NCBI RefSeq assembly: GCF_027706145.1
Contig: NZ_JAQFWW010000003.1
Span: 124,001-188,000, forward strand
Length of the DNA stretch: 64,000 bases
Source: Bacillus changyiensis
GTDB taxonomy: Bacteria; Bacillota; Bacilli; Bacillales; Bacillaceae
Direction: 5' to 3'
Shown: positions 50,411-59,545 of the stretch, piece after piece
Layout of the letters: every line of letters begins with the position of its first letter
Numbering within the stretch: the first letter of the stretch is position 1
Translations under genes and position numbers: made by a program
Notes under the pieces: model-generated
Databases searched by the model: none
What the model saw: the letters and a program-made list of their open reading frames with translations, nothing else
What the model was told of the DNA's origin: nothing

Positions 50411-51127
50411 ATGAAAGTGAACAAATATGTGTGGATTTACAAAGAAATTGCAGAACAAATCGATCAACGGATACTGAACGAAGGTGATATCATCTCATCG
50501 GAAAATGACTTAACAGTTCAGTATGAAACATCAAGAGAAACTGTACGAAAAGCGTTAAATATGCTCGCGCAAAACGGCTATATTCAAAAAATTAAAGGAA
50601 AAGGTTCGGTTGTGTTAAATAGGGAAAAAATGAGGTTCCCGGTTTCTGGTCTGGTTAGTTTTAAAGAGTTGTTTGAAATGCTAGGTAAAGAAACAAGCAC
50701 GACAGTACATGAGTTCGGCTTGGTCAGTCCGAGCGATTTTATCCAAAAACAGCTTCGAATCACTGAAGATGAAGACGTATGGAGGGTTATCCGTTCCCGA
50801 AAAATTGATGAGGAGCATGTCATTCTGGACAAAGATTATTTTATTCGTCGACATGTACCACGGCTGACAAAAGAAATATGTGAGGATTCGATTTATCAAT
50901 ATATTGAGGGAGAACTTGGGCTTGGCATCAGTTATGCTCATAAGGAAATCGTAGTTGAACCGTGTACAGAAGCAGATCAAAATTATTTGGATTTAAATGG
51001 TTATGAACACATCGTTGTCGTTAAAAACTTTGTCTTTTTAGATGATACATCATTGTTTCAATATACGGAAAGCAGACATCGACTGGATAAATTCCGGTTT
51101 GTCGATTTTGCTAGAAGAGTGAAGTAG
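50411..51127 (+). CDS. treR: Trehalose operon repressor TreR (GntR/HutC family)
   Basis: A 238-residue GntR-type regulator: winged helix at residues 5-70 (YKEIAEQIDQRILNEGDIISSENDLTVQYETSRETVRKALN) and a UTRA effector domain (about 85-235, ending FQYTESRHRLDKFRFVDFARR). In B. subtilis TreR is released from its operator by trehalose-6-phosphate and is countered by glucose-6-phosphate. It lies 20 nt after treA and closes the operon; its targets are the two palindromes before treP. Confidence 0.94.
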   Translation: MKVNKYVWIYKEIAEQIDQRILNEGDIISSENDLTVQYETSRETVRKALNMLAQNGYIQKIKGKGSVVLNREKMRFPVSGLVSFKELFEMLGKETSTTVHEFGLVSPSDFIQKQLRITEDEDVWRVIRSRKIDEEHVILDKDYFIRRHVPRLTKEICEDSIYQYIEGELGLGISYAHKEIVVEPCTEADQNYLDLNGYEHIVVVKNFVFLDDTSLFQYTESRHRLDKFRFVDFARRVK

Positions 51128-51160
51128 CACGGTCCGCTTGGGTAGCGGCCGTGTTTTTTT
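51128..51160 (+). terminator. Rho-independent terminator of tre operon
   Basis: CACGGTCCGCT pairs with AGCGGCCGTG around a short loop, followed by seven Ts. Confidence 0.9.
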
Positions 51161-51218
51161 ATCATTTCTTTTTTGATTGAATATGATGGAGGAGGAAAAA
51201 GATTGGAGGCTTTCATAA

Positions 51219-51911
51219 ATGGTTCATGAAACTGTAAAACTAGGCAAGAATGTCACATTAGGAGACCACGTGGTGATCGAAGAAGATGTCACAATTGGCG
51301 ATGATTCAGAGATAGGTCATCATACCATTATTAAAAAAAATACACAGATTGGAAGAGGCGTAAAGATTGGTGATCTAACTGTTCTTGGAAAAGGAACAGC
51401 TTCAAATAAAAAAATGGCGCGCGAGCCCAGAAAGAGCGGTAGTCCGTTAATCATTGAAGATGATGTAGTAATCGGCTCAGGAGTCGTCATATATTGGGAT
51501 GTGCAACTAAAAAAAGGTGCGTTTGTAGGCGATCTCGCAAGCATTCGCGAAAATGTAAAGGTTGGAAGAGATAGTATTATAGGGCGTAACGCTATGGTTG
51601 AAAATCATACAAACATTGGTAGCCGTGTAACAATTCAAACGGGGTGTTATATTACGGCTGATATGGAAATAGAAGATGATGTGTTTATCGGTCCTTGTTG
51701 TTCAACATCAAATGATAAATATATGGGAGTGAGTCATGGTGAATATCAAGGTCCAATTATAAAAAAAGGGGCGAAAATCGGCAATAATGCAACTTTATTG
51801 CCAGCGGTTGTTATCGGTCAACATTCGATCATTGGTGCGGGAGCTGTCATTACCAAAGATGTTCCTGCTAGGAAAACAGTTGTGGGGAATCCTGGTCGGG
51901 TCATGAAGTGA
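51219..51911 (+). CDS. Hexapeptide-repeat (left-handed beta helix) acyltransferase
   Basis: A 230-residue protein made of tandem hexapeptide repeats ([LIV]GxxxxI) from residue 7 to the end: VKLGKNVTLGDHVVIEEDVT, IGDDSEIGHHTIIKKNT, IEDDVVIGSGVVIYWDV, IGSRVTIQTGCYITADM, ending AVITKDVPARKTVVGNPGRV. This is the LbH trimer fold of sugar O- or N-acetyltransferases (WbbJ/WecD-like). CoA would bind between coils. It lies next to the collagen-like genes and the glycosyltransferases, so acylation of a surface sugar is a reasonable inference. GGAGG lies 9-10 nt upstream of the ATG. Confidence 0.88.
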   Translation: MVHETVKLGKNVTLGDHVVIEEDVTIGDDSEIGHHTIIKKNTQIGRGVKIGDLTVLGKGTASNKKMAREPRKSGSPLIIEDDVVIGSGVVIYWDVQLKKGAFVGDLASIRENVKVGRDSIIGRNAMVENHTNIGSRVTIQTGCYITADMEIEDDVFIGPCCSTSNDKYMGVSHGEYQGPIIKKGAKIGNNATLLPAVVIGQHSIIGAGAVITKDVPARKTVVGNPGRVMK

Positions 51912-51944
51912 ATTGTAAGAGGGAAAATAGGGAATCTATTTCAA

Positions 51945-51985
51945 GTTAAATAACGTGGCTGGTTCAAAAAGACAAACATATGATA
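51945..51985 (+). promoter_or_regulatory. Shared sporulation-type promoter element, copy 1
   Basis: GTTAAATAACGTG (51945-51957), 19 nt, CATATGATA (51977-51985). The second part fits the SigK -10 consensus CATANNNTA. The same 13-mer, the same 19-nt gap and a second CATANNNTA occur before the other collagen-like gene (54162-54202), and the distance to the start codon is also the same within one base. Confidence 0.6.
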
Positions 51986-52046
51986 ATGAAGCATCACCTG
52001 AAACAAAGTGAAGCTTATACCATATGATCGGAGGTTAAATGGATAA

Positions 52047-54020
52047 ATGTCTATCCGAAATTTAGTGGTGAACGGTGGCTTTGAATCAGGAACCCTCTTT
52101 CCTTGGAGTGGAGGAAATTCATCTGTCATTAACCAATCTTCTCATTCGGGTTTTTCCTCAGCCAAGTTGTTAGGGGGAACGGCAAATTCATTCATCATTC
52201 AGTCTGTTCCGATTGAACCAGGAGAAGGGGGAGAGTTTCTCGTATCCCTAGCAAAATCCGAAGCGATTACTGCCCCTTCAGTAATCATTCAGATTACTTA
52301 TTTTGATAATGAATTTAATTTTCTTGGATTTGGACTATTTACGACTATACCTTCAAGTAGAATACCTGTATCACAAAGTGGGACATGGCTTGAAACATAT
52401 CAAACGGTAGAGCCAGCTCCGGAAGGAACCACACAAGCTTCTATTTTGATTGCGAACCTTCCACAAGTTGGAACTACAAATATTTTAATAGATGATGTTG
52501 CATTGTTAATTTCAGACGGAAATGGAGGCCCAACGGGAGCGACGGGTCCAACCGGGTCAACAGGCCCAACGGGAGCAAGCGGCCCGACCGGAGCAACGGG
52601 TCCGACCGGAGCGACGGGTCCGACCGGAGCAAGCGGCCCAACGGGAGCGACGGGTCCAACGGGAGCGACGGGTCCAGCCGGGGCAACAGGTCCAACGGGA
52701 GCAACAGGAGCAACAGGAGCAACGGGTCCAGCCGGGGCAACAGGCCCAACGGGAGCGACGGGTCCAGCCGGGGCAACAGGCCCAACGGGAGCGACGGGTC
52801 CGACCGGAGCAACAGGAGCAACCGGAGCAACGGGTCCAGCCGGGGCAACAGGTCCAACGGGAGCGACGGGTCCAACGGGAGCGACGGGTCCAACGGGAGC
52901 AACGGGTCCAACGGGAGCAACGGGTCCAACCGGGGCAACAGGAGCAACAGGCCCAATGGGAGCGACGGGTCCAGCCGGGGCAACAGGCCCAACGGGAGCG
53001 ACGGGTCCGACCGGAGCAACAGGAGCAACAGGAGCAACGGGTCCAGCCGGGGCAACAGGCCCAACGGGAGCGACGGGTCCAGCCGGGGCAACCGGAGCGA
53101 CGGGTCCAGCCGGGGCAACCGGAGCAACGGGTCCAACCGGGGCAAGCGGCCCAACGGGAGCGACGGGTCCAACGGGAGCAACGGGTCCAACCGGGGCAAG
53201 CGGCCCAACGGGAGCGACGGGTCCAACGGGAGCAACGGGTCCGACCGGGGCAACAGGAGCAACGGGAGCAACGGGTCCAACCGGGGCAACAGGAGCAACA
53301 GGAGCAACGGGTCCAGCCGGGGCAACCGGCCCAACGGGAGCAACGGGTCCGACCGGGGCAACGGGAGCAACGGGTCCAGCCGGGACAACAGGCCCAACGG
53401 GAGCGACGGGTCCAGCCGGGGCAACCGGAGCAACGGGTCCAACCGGGGCAACGGGAGCAACGGGTCCAACCGGAGCAACAGGAGCGACGGGTCCAGCCGG
53501 GGCAACAGGCCCAACGGGAGCAACGGGTCCAGCCGGGGCAACAGGCCCAACGGGAGCAACGGGTCCAGCCGGGGCAACAGGCCCAACGGGAGCAACGGGT
53601 CCAATTGGGCCAGGTAGTATATTAGCTACACCTTCTCAATCAAACTCAGCTCTACCATTAACAATCGGCAATGAGTTGTCGGTTTTAGAAACACAAGTAA
53701 ATGTATTAGAAGGGCAAAGTGTTAAGCTCGATTCAATGGCTGAAGTAGATGTAATAATCGGTCCATCATCATTATTTCAATACAGCATTATTTTTAGTAT
53801 TTACCGAAATGGTGAAGTCATTGCACAAGTAACAGAAGATAATCAAGGTGAAAAATCAACAGGATCAGTTCGCGTATATAGTGATATTCCAAATTTAACT
53901 TGGATTGATATTCCGGAAGTGGGAATAAACACTTATGAACTGAGAATTGAAATGATTGGTAGTAATATTCTTACTGCTTCAGTAAATACACGCTCTTTAA
54001 CGGCCTTAATTTACGGATGA
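52047..54020 (+). CDS. Collagen-like exosporium/spore-surface protein (BclA-type), 657 aa
   Basis: An N-terminal domain of about 155 residues ([20 protein letters not shown] ... [13 protein letters not shown]) resembles the NTTRR-F1 domain that precedes triple-helix repeats in Firmicutes. It is followed by roughly 120 Gly-X-Y triplets built from GAT, GPT, GPA and GAS (about residues 157-525), and then a C-terminal domain of about 130 residues ([20 protein letters not shown] ... [11 protein letters not shown]), probably beta-rich and trimerising. Thr in GPT/GAT is the usual site of O-glycans in BclA. There is no signal peptide, as expected for proteins assembled on the forespore from the mother cell. 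GGAGG is 12 nt from the ATG. Confidence 0.92.
   Translation: MSIRNLVVNGGFESGTLFPWSGGNSSVINQSSHSGFSSAKLLGGTANSFIIQSVPIEPGEGGEFLVSLAKSEAITAPSVIIQITYFDNEFNFLGFGLFTTIPSSRIPVSQSGTWLETYQTVEPAPEGTTQASILIANLPQVGTTNILIDDVALLISDGNGGPTGATGPTGSTGPTGASGPTGATGPTGATGPTGASGPTGATGPTGATGPAGATGPTGATGATGATGPAGATGPTGATGPAGATGPTGATGPTGATGATGATGPAGATGPTGATGPTGATGPTGATGPTGATGPTGATGATGPMGATGPAGATGPTGATGPTGATGATGATGPAGATGPTGATGPAGATGATGPAGATGATGPTGASGPTGATGPTGATGPTGASGPTGATGPTGATGPTGATGATGATGPTGATGATGATGPAGATGPTGATGPTGATGATGPAGTTGPTGATGPAGATGATGPTGATGATGPTGATGATGPAGATGPTGATGPAGATGPTGATGPAGATGPTGATGPIGPGSILATPSQSNSALPLTIGNELSVLETQVNVLEGQSVKLDSMAEVDVIIGPSSLFQYSIIFSIYRNGEVIAQVTEDNQGEKSTGSVRVYSDIPNLTWIDIPEVGINTYELRIEMIGSNILTASVNTRSLTALIYG
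52512..53610 (+). repeat. Tandem 9-bp collagen repeats (GXY coding), mixed types
   Basis: About 120 nine-base units of the form GGN-SCN-ACN, mostly GGAGCGACG, GGTCCAACG and GGTCCAGCC variants, often in 18-36 bp higher-order blocks. The strong 9-bp period keeps several other frames open, which creates long false ORFs. Confidence 0.9.
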
Positions 54021-54079
54021 TTTTATAAGAAGTAAATTTATGAAAGCATTTGAAAAGTCTTTTGATTCCGAAAGTGATA

Positions 54080-54122
54080 CCCCCTTTCCAATTTTAAGTA
54101 ATCTCTATTGGAAGGGGGGTTT
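54080..54122 (+). terminator. Terminator-like hairpin after the first collagen-like gene
   Basis: CCCCCTTTCCAAT pairs with ATTGGAAGGGGGG across a loop of about 14 nt, followed by TTTATT. It lies 60 nt downstream of the stop. Confidence 0.75.
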
Positions 54123-54161
54123 ATTGTACCAAACTATTAAAAGGATTTTGTTATTACATGT

Positions 54162-54202
54162 GTTAAATAACGTGACCGTCCCAGTTCATGAAACATAATA
54201 TA
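54162..54202 (+). promoter_or_regulatory. Shared sporulation-type promoter element, copy 2
   Basis: GTTAAATAACGTG (54162-54174), 19 nt, CATAATATA (54194-54202), the same arrangement as at 51945. Here ACC follows the 13-mer, giving an AC 17 nt before CATA, as in SigK -35 elements. Confidence 0.65.
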
Positions 54203-54264
54203 TGTTAGCTTCTGAAATAGAGTATAGAAGCTATTTCTAAGAAAAAGGAGGTTTACATCCCTAG

Positions 54265-55851
54265 ATGTCAATACGTAATGTAGTAGTTAATGGTAGTTTT
54301 GAAACGGGGACACTAGCACCTTGGGTTGGTCAGAATGCAATTGCTACAACTCAATTTTCCCACTCAGGTTTTTGGTCGGCAAGGTTATTAGGAGGAAATG
54401 TAGTTTCATTTATAGCTCAATTTGTTCCTGTTGATGAAGGAGAACAATTCGAGTTCCTTGTTTCTTTAGCAAAGTCAGGGTTTTTACCATCACCTCAAGT
54501 GCAAATTCAAGTTTCTTATTTTGATAGTATGTTTAATTCGCTAGGGCAGGGGCTCTTCGTAGATATTCCATTTAATAGATTACCAGTTGTAGAAAATAAC
54601 ACTTGGCTTGAAGTCTACCGAACGACTGAACCGGCTCCAGCAGGCGCTACAATGGCATTTATCTTAATTAATACTTTGCCACAACTGGGAACAGCGAATG
54701 TTATAGTAGACGATGTTGCTCTATTAGATATTGAGGTTAGTGCTCCAACAGGAGCAACCGGACCGACGGGACCAACGGGACCAACGGGACCAACCGGACC
54801 GACGGGACCAACGGGACCAACGGGACCAACCGGGCCAACGGGACCGACGGGACCAACGGGGCCAACGGGACCAACCGGACCGACGGGACCAACGGGGCCA
54901 ACGGGACCAACCGGACCGACGGGGCCAACGGGGCCAACGGGACCAACCGGACCAACGGGACCGACGGGACCAACGGGACCGACGGGACCAACGGGGCCAA
55001 CGGGACCAACCGGACCGACGGGGCCAACGGGGCCAACGGGACCAACCGGACCAACGGGGCCAACGGGACCAACCGGACCAACGGGGCCAACAGGACCGAC
55101 TGGACCAACGGGGCCAACAGGACCAACAGGACCGACTGGACCAACGGGGCCAACAGGACCAACAGGACCGACTGGACCGACGGGACCAACAGGACCAACG
55201 GGACCAACCGGGCCAACGGGACCAACGGGACCAACGGGGCCGACTGGACCAACAGGACCAACGGGACCAACGGGACCGACGGGGCCAACGGGACCAACCG
55301 GACCAACCGGACCGACCGGACCAACAGGGCCGACTGGACCAACCGGACCAACAGGACCAACAGGACCAACAGGGCCAACCGGACCAACAGGACCAACAGG
55401 ACCGACGGGACCAACGGGACCAACGGGACCAACGGGGCCAACAGGACCAACCGGACCGACGGGACCAACGGGACCAACGGGACCAACGGGACCGACTGGA
55501 CCAACGGGACCAACAGGGCCAACGGGACCGACCGGACCAACGGGGCCGACCGGACCAACGGGGCCAACGGGACCAACCGGACCGACTGGACCAACGGGAC
55601 CGACTGGGCCAACTGGACCAACGGGGCCAACGGGACCAACCGGACCGACGGGACCGACGGGACCAACGGGGCCAACAGGACCAACAGGACCGACGGGACC
55701 AACGGGGCCGACGGGACCGACTGGACCAACGGGACCAACGGGGCCGACCGGACCAACCGGGCCAACTGGACCAACGGGACCGACTGGACCAACGGGACCA
55801 ACCGCAGGGGCCGGAGGATTGGTGCAACTACGCCAATTTCTTAACCAATAG
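54265..55851 (+). CDS. Collagen-like spore-surface protein with pure (Gly-Pro-Thr)116, 528 aa
   Basis: The N-terminal domain (residues 1-162, [20 protein letters not shown] ... [13 protein letters not shown]) is paralogous to that of the 52047 product. One GAT triplet is followed by 116 consecutive Gly-Pro-Thr triplets (residues 166-513, positions 54760-55803) with no interruption, and only a 15-residue tail ([15 protein letters not shown]). It lacks the C-terminal domain of its neighbour. Codons inside the repeat vary (GGA/GGG, CCA/CCG, ACN), so the amino acid pattern is kept although the DNA is not identical. Every third residue is a Thr open to O-glycosylation. Ribosome site GGAGG is 13 nt from the ATG; the same shared promoter element lies upstream. 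Confidence 0.92.
   Translation: MSIRNVVVNGSFETGTLAPWVGQNAIATTQFSHSGFWSARLLGGNVVSFIAQFVPVDEGEQFEFLVSLAKSGFLPSPQVQIQVSYFDSMFNSLGQGLFVDIPFNRLPVVENNTWLEVYRTTEPAPAGATMAFILINTLPQLGTANVIVDDVALLDIEVSAPTGATGPTGPTGPTGPTGPTGPTGPTGPTGPTGPTGPTGPTGPTGPTGPTGPTGPTGPTGPTGPTGPTGPTGPTGPTGPTGPTGPTGPTGPTGPTGPTGPTGPTGPTGPTGPTGPTGPTGPTGPTGPTGPTGPTGPTGPTGPTGPTGPTGPTGPTGPTGPTGPTGPTGPTGPTGPTGPTGPTGPTGPTGPTGPTGPTGPTGPTGPTGPTGPTGPTGPTGPTGPTGPTGPTGPTGPTGPTGPTGPTGPTGPTGPTGPTGPTGPTGPTGPTGPTGPTGPTGPTGPTGPTGPTGPTGPTGPTGPTGPTGPTGPTGPTGPTGPTGPTGPTGPTGPTGPTGPTGPTGPTGPTGPTGPTAGAGGLVQLRQFLNQ
54760..55803 (+). repeat. 116 tandem 9-bp Gly-Pro-Thr coding repeats
   Basis: 1044 bp of GGR-CCR-ACN units. Codon choices differ from unit to unit, with a few longer blocks (27-36 bp) repeated. 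A likely site of length variation between strains. Confidence 0.95.
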
Positions 55852-55884
55852 ACCTCTATTAATATGATTAACTTCTAACGAAGT

Positions 55885-55917
55885 GGGAAGGGGTGCATGA
55901 AGGCCCCTCCTTTTAAA
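55885..55917 (+). terminator. Terminator of second collagen-like gene
   Basis: GGAAGGGG pairs imperfectly with CCCCTCC around a loop of about 11 nt, then TTTTAAAA. Confidence 0.55.
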
Positions 55918-55924
55918 AAAGATA

Positions 55925-55972
55925 AAGGGACTGTTGATAAGCCTGAGCTTAGTACAGTCCCTTCTTTATTAT
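55925..55972. terminator. Bidirectional terminator hairpin
   Basis: AAGGGACTGT (55925-55934) pairs with ACAGTCCCTT (55954-55963) around a 19-nt loop, with T-rich sequence on the right, between convergent genes. Confidence 0.65.
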
Positions 55973-55986
55973 GAAATCAATTTTAT

Positions 55987-58257
55987 TTATTTTAACACTT
56001 GGTTCAATTCTTCTTTTATGTGATTGATACTATTCAAATAAGTTCCTCCTCCGGATGCGAGACTTAGATCAAAATAGTGTTGCATTTTTTCAATAAGAGG
56101 ATGAACACACTTCTTTTTCGCTTCTTGATCAAGGTGGCGTGTAAAGCCGTTATTTTGATACTCTATTGCAGTATCTGAATAAACTTTTCCAATAATAAAA
56201 TACTTTAGTGCTTTTTTCTGAGTTTCCTTCAACTCCCTCCATTTAATAAAAGGTAAATAAACTTCCTCACTGAAATGCTCAATAATATACTCCATCACGT
56301 AAATAATTGAAGGAATCCTTTTGTCAATGTCATAAGTAAAACTATTTTGATGACGGCGATAACAATAAACCGGTTTGTTTAAATAATGAATATTCCAACC
56401 TCTTTCAATATTAACAATACTGTTCAATGTATCTCCGGCATAGAGATTTTTAGGATCGGCTATCCAGGAATAGTTATGATTGCGGTAAAATGACAATTTG
56501 AACAATCCGACCATTGGAAAAACGCCTGAACCTTTTCTTTCAAATATACGACAGATCACCTCATCTTCTGTATAAGATTTATACGTCCATTTGCCAATTG
56601 TTTTTCCATCAGAGTTAACTAATAAAAAATCACCGTAAACATAATCTAAATCTTCTTGCTCGACAAAACACTCCATAAAATCAAAGAGCACGTTGTCGTG
56701 TGCCAAAAAATCATCAGCACTTACTGGTAAAACATATTCCCCGCTTGCTTTTTCAAAAATTTCGGAAAAGGCTGCATCTGCCATACCGATGTTTTTTTGA
56801 TGGTATATCGTTTTTATTTGTGGGTAATTTTCCTGAAATGCTTCAATTTTTTTGACTGAGTCATCTGAAGAATGATCATCAACAATGATAATTTCAATGT
56901 TTGGATAAGTTTGATGCAGTACAGATTGAAGGCATTGGTCTAAAAAACGACTGTAATTATAATTAACAATTCCAACTGTAATTTTAGGAAGGCTAAAATT
57001 ATTTTTCTTGTTATTTCTAGCTGTTTTAATAAAGTGATGAACGAGATGACTGATCTTCTCCATTTGATTTTTATATGAATAATGTTCTTCAATAAAAGTG
57101 CGGTACTGGTTGGATGAATAATGATTTTCAGTGATCATGTCGACTAGTTCATCAATGGTGTTCCATACAAACGCTTGATTATAAATTTTCTTCGCTCCGT
57201 AAAAGTTATGAATCAAGGGCTTAATTCCTTTTGCCATTGCTTCCATGATTGACATTTGCTGACTTTCTAAAAGACTTGTTGAAATGAGATAGTGCTTATC
57301 TTCTAAGTATTGATTCATATCAGTTTGCCATCCATCTAAATAGACGTTTTCTGTTAAATTTAGCTCTTCGATCATTTGTTTAAAATATAATTGATATCGT
57401 ATATCTTGATAGCGGCCGGCAATAAAAAGTTTATATCTTGGATCTCTGTCATAAATGGCCTTGAATGCTTGTAGTAAAAGCATGGGACCCTTTTTATAAT
57501 TAATATAACCGACATATGCGATATGAAATCCCTTTTCGCGCTGTTTAAATGTATACTGATCTAAATCAACGCCATTAGCAATTGTGATCGTTTGTTCTTC
57601 CTGAAGGCTTTTAACCTGATCAAATACATATTCTTTTATATGTTCTCCATCAAAGATGAGTTTGTCTACACTATTCCACCGAACATGATAAATATATGAA
57701 GTGAAAGCTTCATAGCTATGAAGTTTACATACCATTGTTTTTTTCTCGGCTAGTGGCAATTTGCTTCCATAAATCAGAAGATTATCACACCATTCAAACC
57801 AGCAAATATCTGCCCACTTCATTCCATCGTCAATTTGCTTCAAGTCTGTAATGATTAATTTCATCGTTCTGTAGGAATCTGAAAAATATTCTATGACTGG
57901 ATTTAAAAATGTATCTAAATTTGGTTTTACAAAAAAGACAATTTTGGGACGAGTTTCTGTGTATTTTTCGAAAAGACGGTGTTTTTCACGAAACAGTTTT
58001 TCCTTTTGCATGAGGTTCATGAATTGTGCGGCGTCATCATATAATTCACATGCTTCCTGAAATAATCGTTTTTTTTCATATATAAATCCAAGACCGATGA
58101 GCAAACCAAGGTCAAACGGTTTGACCATTTGTTTTGTCTTAATCAGTTGTTCGGCATCTGTCCATTTATCTTCAGAAATAAACTGAATCCATTCATCTTC
58201 ATTCCATTCTAATTCCAAGATCATAAACAGAGACTCCAGTTCTTGTTTGGGGGTCAT
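55987..58257 (-). CDS. Two-domain glycosyltransferase (GT4-GT2 fusion), 756 aa
   Basis: Residues 1-110 are helical (TPR-like: LLIGLGFIYEKKRLFQEACELYDDAAQF). Residues about 110-410 form a GT4-type transferase with GVDLDQYTF, HIAYVGYINYKKGPMLLLQAF and STSLLESQQMSIMEAMAKGIKP. Residues about 425-650 form a GT-A/GT2 domain (ITVGIVNYNYSRFLDQCLQS, IIIVDDHSSDDS, LPVSADDFLAHDN with the DxD-like SADD). The last 100 residues are helical. Two different transferases on one chain could add two sugars in turn to one acceptor. There is no membrane helix. ATG with AGGAGG upstream. The position beside the collagen-like genes suggests their glycosylation. Confidence 0.88.
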   Translation of the reverse strand: MTPKQELESLFMILELEWNEDEWIQFISEDKWTDAEQLIKTKQMVKPFDLGLLIGLGFIYEKKRLFQEACELYDDAAQFMNLMQKEKLFREKHRLFEKYTETRPKIVFFVKPNLDTFLNPVIEYFSDSYRTMKLIITDLKQIDDGMKWADICWFEWCDNLLIYGSKLPLAEKKTMVCKLHSYEAFTSYIYHVRWNSVDKLIFDGEHIKEYVFDQVKSLQEEQTITIANGVDLDQYTFKQREKGFHIAYVGYINYKKGPMLLLQAFKAIYDRDPRYKLFIAGRYQDIRYQLYFKQMIEELNLTENVYLDGWQTDMNQYLEDKHYLISTSLLESQQMSIMEAMAKGIKPLIHNFYGAKKIYNQAFVWNTIDELVDMITENHYSSNQYRTFIEEHYSYKNQMEKISHLVHHFIKTARNNKKNNFSLPKITVGIVNYNYSRFLDQCLQSVLHQTYPNIEIIIVDDHSSDDSVKKIEAFQENYPQIKTIYHQKNIGMADAAFSEIFEKASGEYVLPVSADDFLAHDNVLFDFMECFVEQEDLDYVYGDFLLVNSDGKTIGKWTYKSYTEDEVICRIFERKGSGVFPMVGLFKLSFYRNHNYSWIADPKNLYAGDTLNSIVNIERGWNIHYLNKPVYCYRRHQNSFTYDIDKRIPSIIYVMEYIIEHFSEEVYLPFIKWRELKETQKKALKYFIIGKVYSDTAIEYQNNGFTRHLDQEAKKKCVHPLIEKMQHYFDLSLASGGGTYLNSINHIKEELNQVLK

Positions 58258-58422
58258 GAAAATCCTCCTGTCACGTAAAAGTTACTGTTCATATTTATAT
58301 TCAGTATAGAGGGGGAAGTTTACACATAGGGTTTAAGTCAGAGGCACAAACAAGAAAGACGATTCACTCATAATCTATTGTTAGCACTAATCATTTATTT
58401 GAGAAAACGGGGAGTGAACGAA

Positions 58423-59541
58423 TTGGTCACGATCAGTCTTTGTATGATTGTTAAAAATGAAGAAGAAGTGTTAGCAAGATGTCTTGATACTGTAAAGGAT
58501 ATTGTAGATGAAATTAATATCGTTGATACAGGTTCTACTGATAAAACGGTGGAAATTGCCAAACAATACACAGACCGTGTTTTTTTCTTTGAATGGATCG
58601 GAAATTTTGCCGCAGCCAGAAATGAGTCGTTTAAACATGCTACTAAAGACTATATTCTTTATTTAGATGCAGATGATGTTTTACATGAAGAAGATCAAAA
58701 AAAGTTGAGAAAATTAAAGGAAACACTTGATCCAGCGGTTGATTCCGTCTCGATGTACTATGATGCTGGAACCGATGAATATGGAAATGTAACATTAAGA
58801 TATCGCCGCAACCGTTTAGTGAAAAGGGAGAAAAACTTTAAATGGAAAGGTGATTGTCATCAGTACTTGGATGTTCACGGCCATATTATTAATGCTGATA
58901 TTTCAGTGACACATAAAAAAATCCGCCACTCTGTGGGGCGGAATCTCAATATTTATCAACAAAAAATTGACCGTGGTGATGCTTTTTCTCCAAGGGATTA
59001 TTTTTATTATGGAAATGAATTAAGAGAGAACAGGCATTATGATAAAGCAATAGAAAACTACAATAAGAATATTGAAATGAAAGAAGGCTGGATTGAAGAT
59101 AAACTATATGCATCTATTTATAAAGCGGATTGTTATCGTTATCTCGATGATCCTGAAAACGAATTGAAAGCATTGTTCCAGTCATTTGAATTTTCCAAAA
59201 TACCACGCGCCGAAACATGCAGTAGAATCGGTTATCATTTTCAACGTAAACGGGAATATCATCCAGCCATCTATTGGTATGACCAAGCGACAAAGCTTGT
59301 TCCAGATCAAAACAAATGGAGCTTTAGCTATCCTGCCTATTATACTTGGTATCCACATTTGCAAATGTGTGTCTGTTACTATAATTTAGGTGATTTTGAG
59401 AAGTCCTATCAACATAATGAAAAGGCTCGGGAATATCGGCCAAAAGATCAATCCGTTCTTTATAATAAACAATTATTAGAGAAGAAGATGGGGATTAATC
59501 AGTATTCAGAAAATGAGGAAAAAGGGGAAGAGGTCAAGTGA
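58423..59541 (+). CDS. GT2 glycosyltransferase with C-terminal TPR region
   Basis: A 372-residue protein. The GT-A fold opens with TISLCMIVKNEEEVLARCL, followed by DEINIVDTGSTDKTVEIA, FFFEWIGNFAAARNESF and the metal site LDADDVL (about residue 85). The C-terminal half (about 200-360) has TPR-like helices (DKAIENYNKNIEMKEGW, HPAIYWYDQATKLVP, FEKSYQHNEKAREYRP). This layout is common in Bacillus transferases near surface-protein genes. The TTG at 58423 is chosen (GGGGAG 8 nt upstream), as it puts the family start MVTISLCMIVKNEE first. Confidence 0.87.
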   Translation: MVTISLCMIVKNEEEVLARCLDTVKDIVDEINIVDTGSTDKTVEIAKQYTDRVFFFEWIGNFAAARNESFKHATKDYILYLDADDVLHEEDQKKLRKLKETLDPAVDSVSMYYDAGTDEYGNVTLRYRRNRLVKREKNFKWKGDCHQYLDVHGHIINADISVTHKKIRHSVGRNLNIYQQKIDRGDAFSPRDYFYYGNELRENRHYDKAIENYNKNIEMKEGWIEDKLYASIYKADCYRYLDDPENELKALFQSFEFSKIPRAETCSRIGYHFQRKREYHPAIYWYDQATKLVPDQNKWSFSYPAYYTWYPHLQMCVCYYNLGDFEKSYQHNEKAREYRPKDQSVLYNKQLLEKKMGINQYSENEEKGEEVK

Positions 59542-59545
59542 GCAA

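Noticed and set aside
52474-53625. Long open frames of 367-376 codons on both strands over the first collagen-like repeat
   Set aside because: They are produced by the 9-bp period of the repeat, have low-complexity Arg/Gln/Pro/Leu content and no start signals. The GXY frame with its unique N- and C-terminal domains is the real gene.
54760-55803. Possible CRISPR array because of regular repeats
   Set aside because: The units are 9 bp, contiguous, without spacers, and encode Gly-Pro-Thr.
54724-55867. Open frames of 354-378 codons on both strands over the GPT repeat
   Set aside because: Same cause: periodic GGN-CCN-ACN sequence keeps other frames free of stops. They have no ribosome sites and no non-repetitive sequence.
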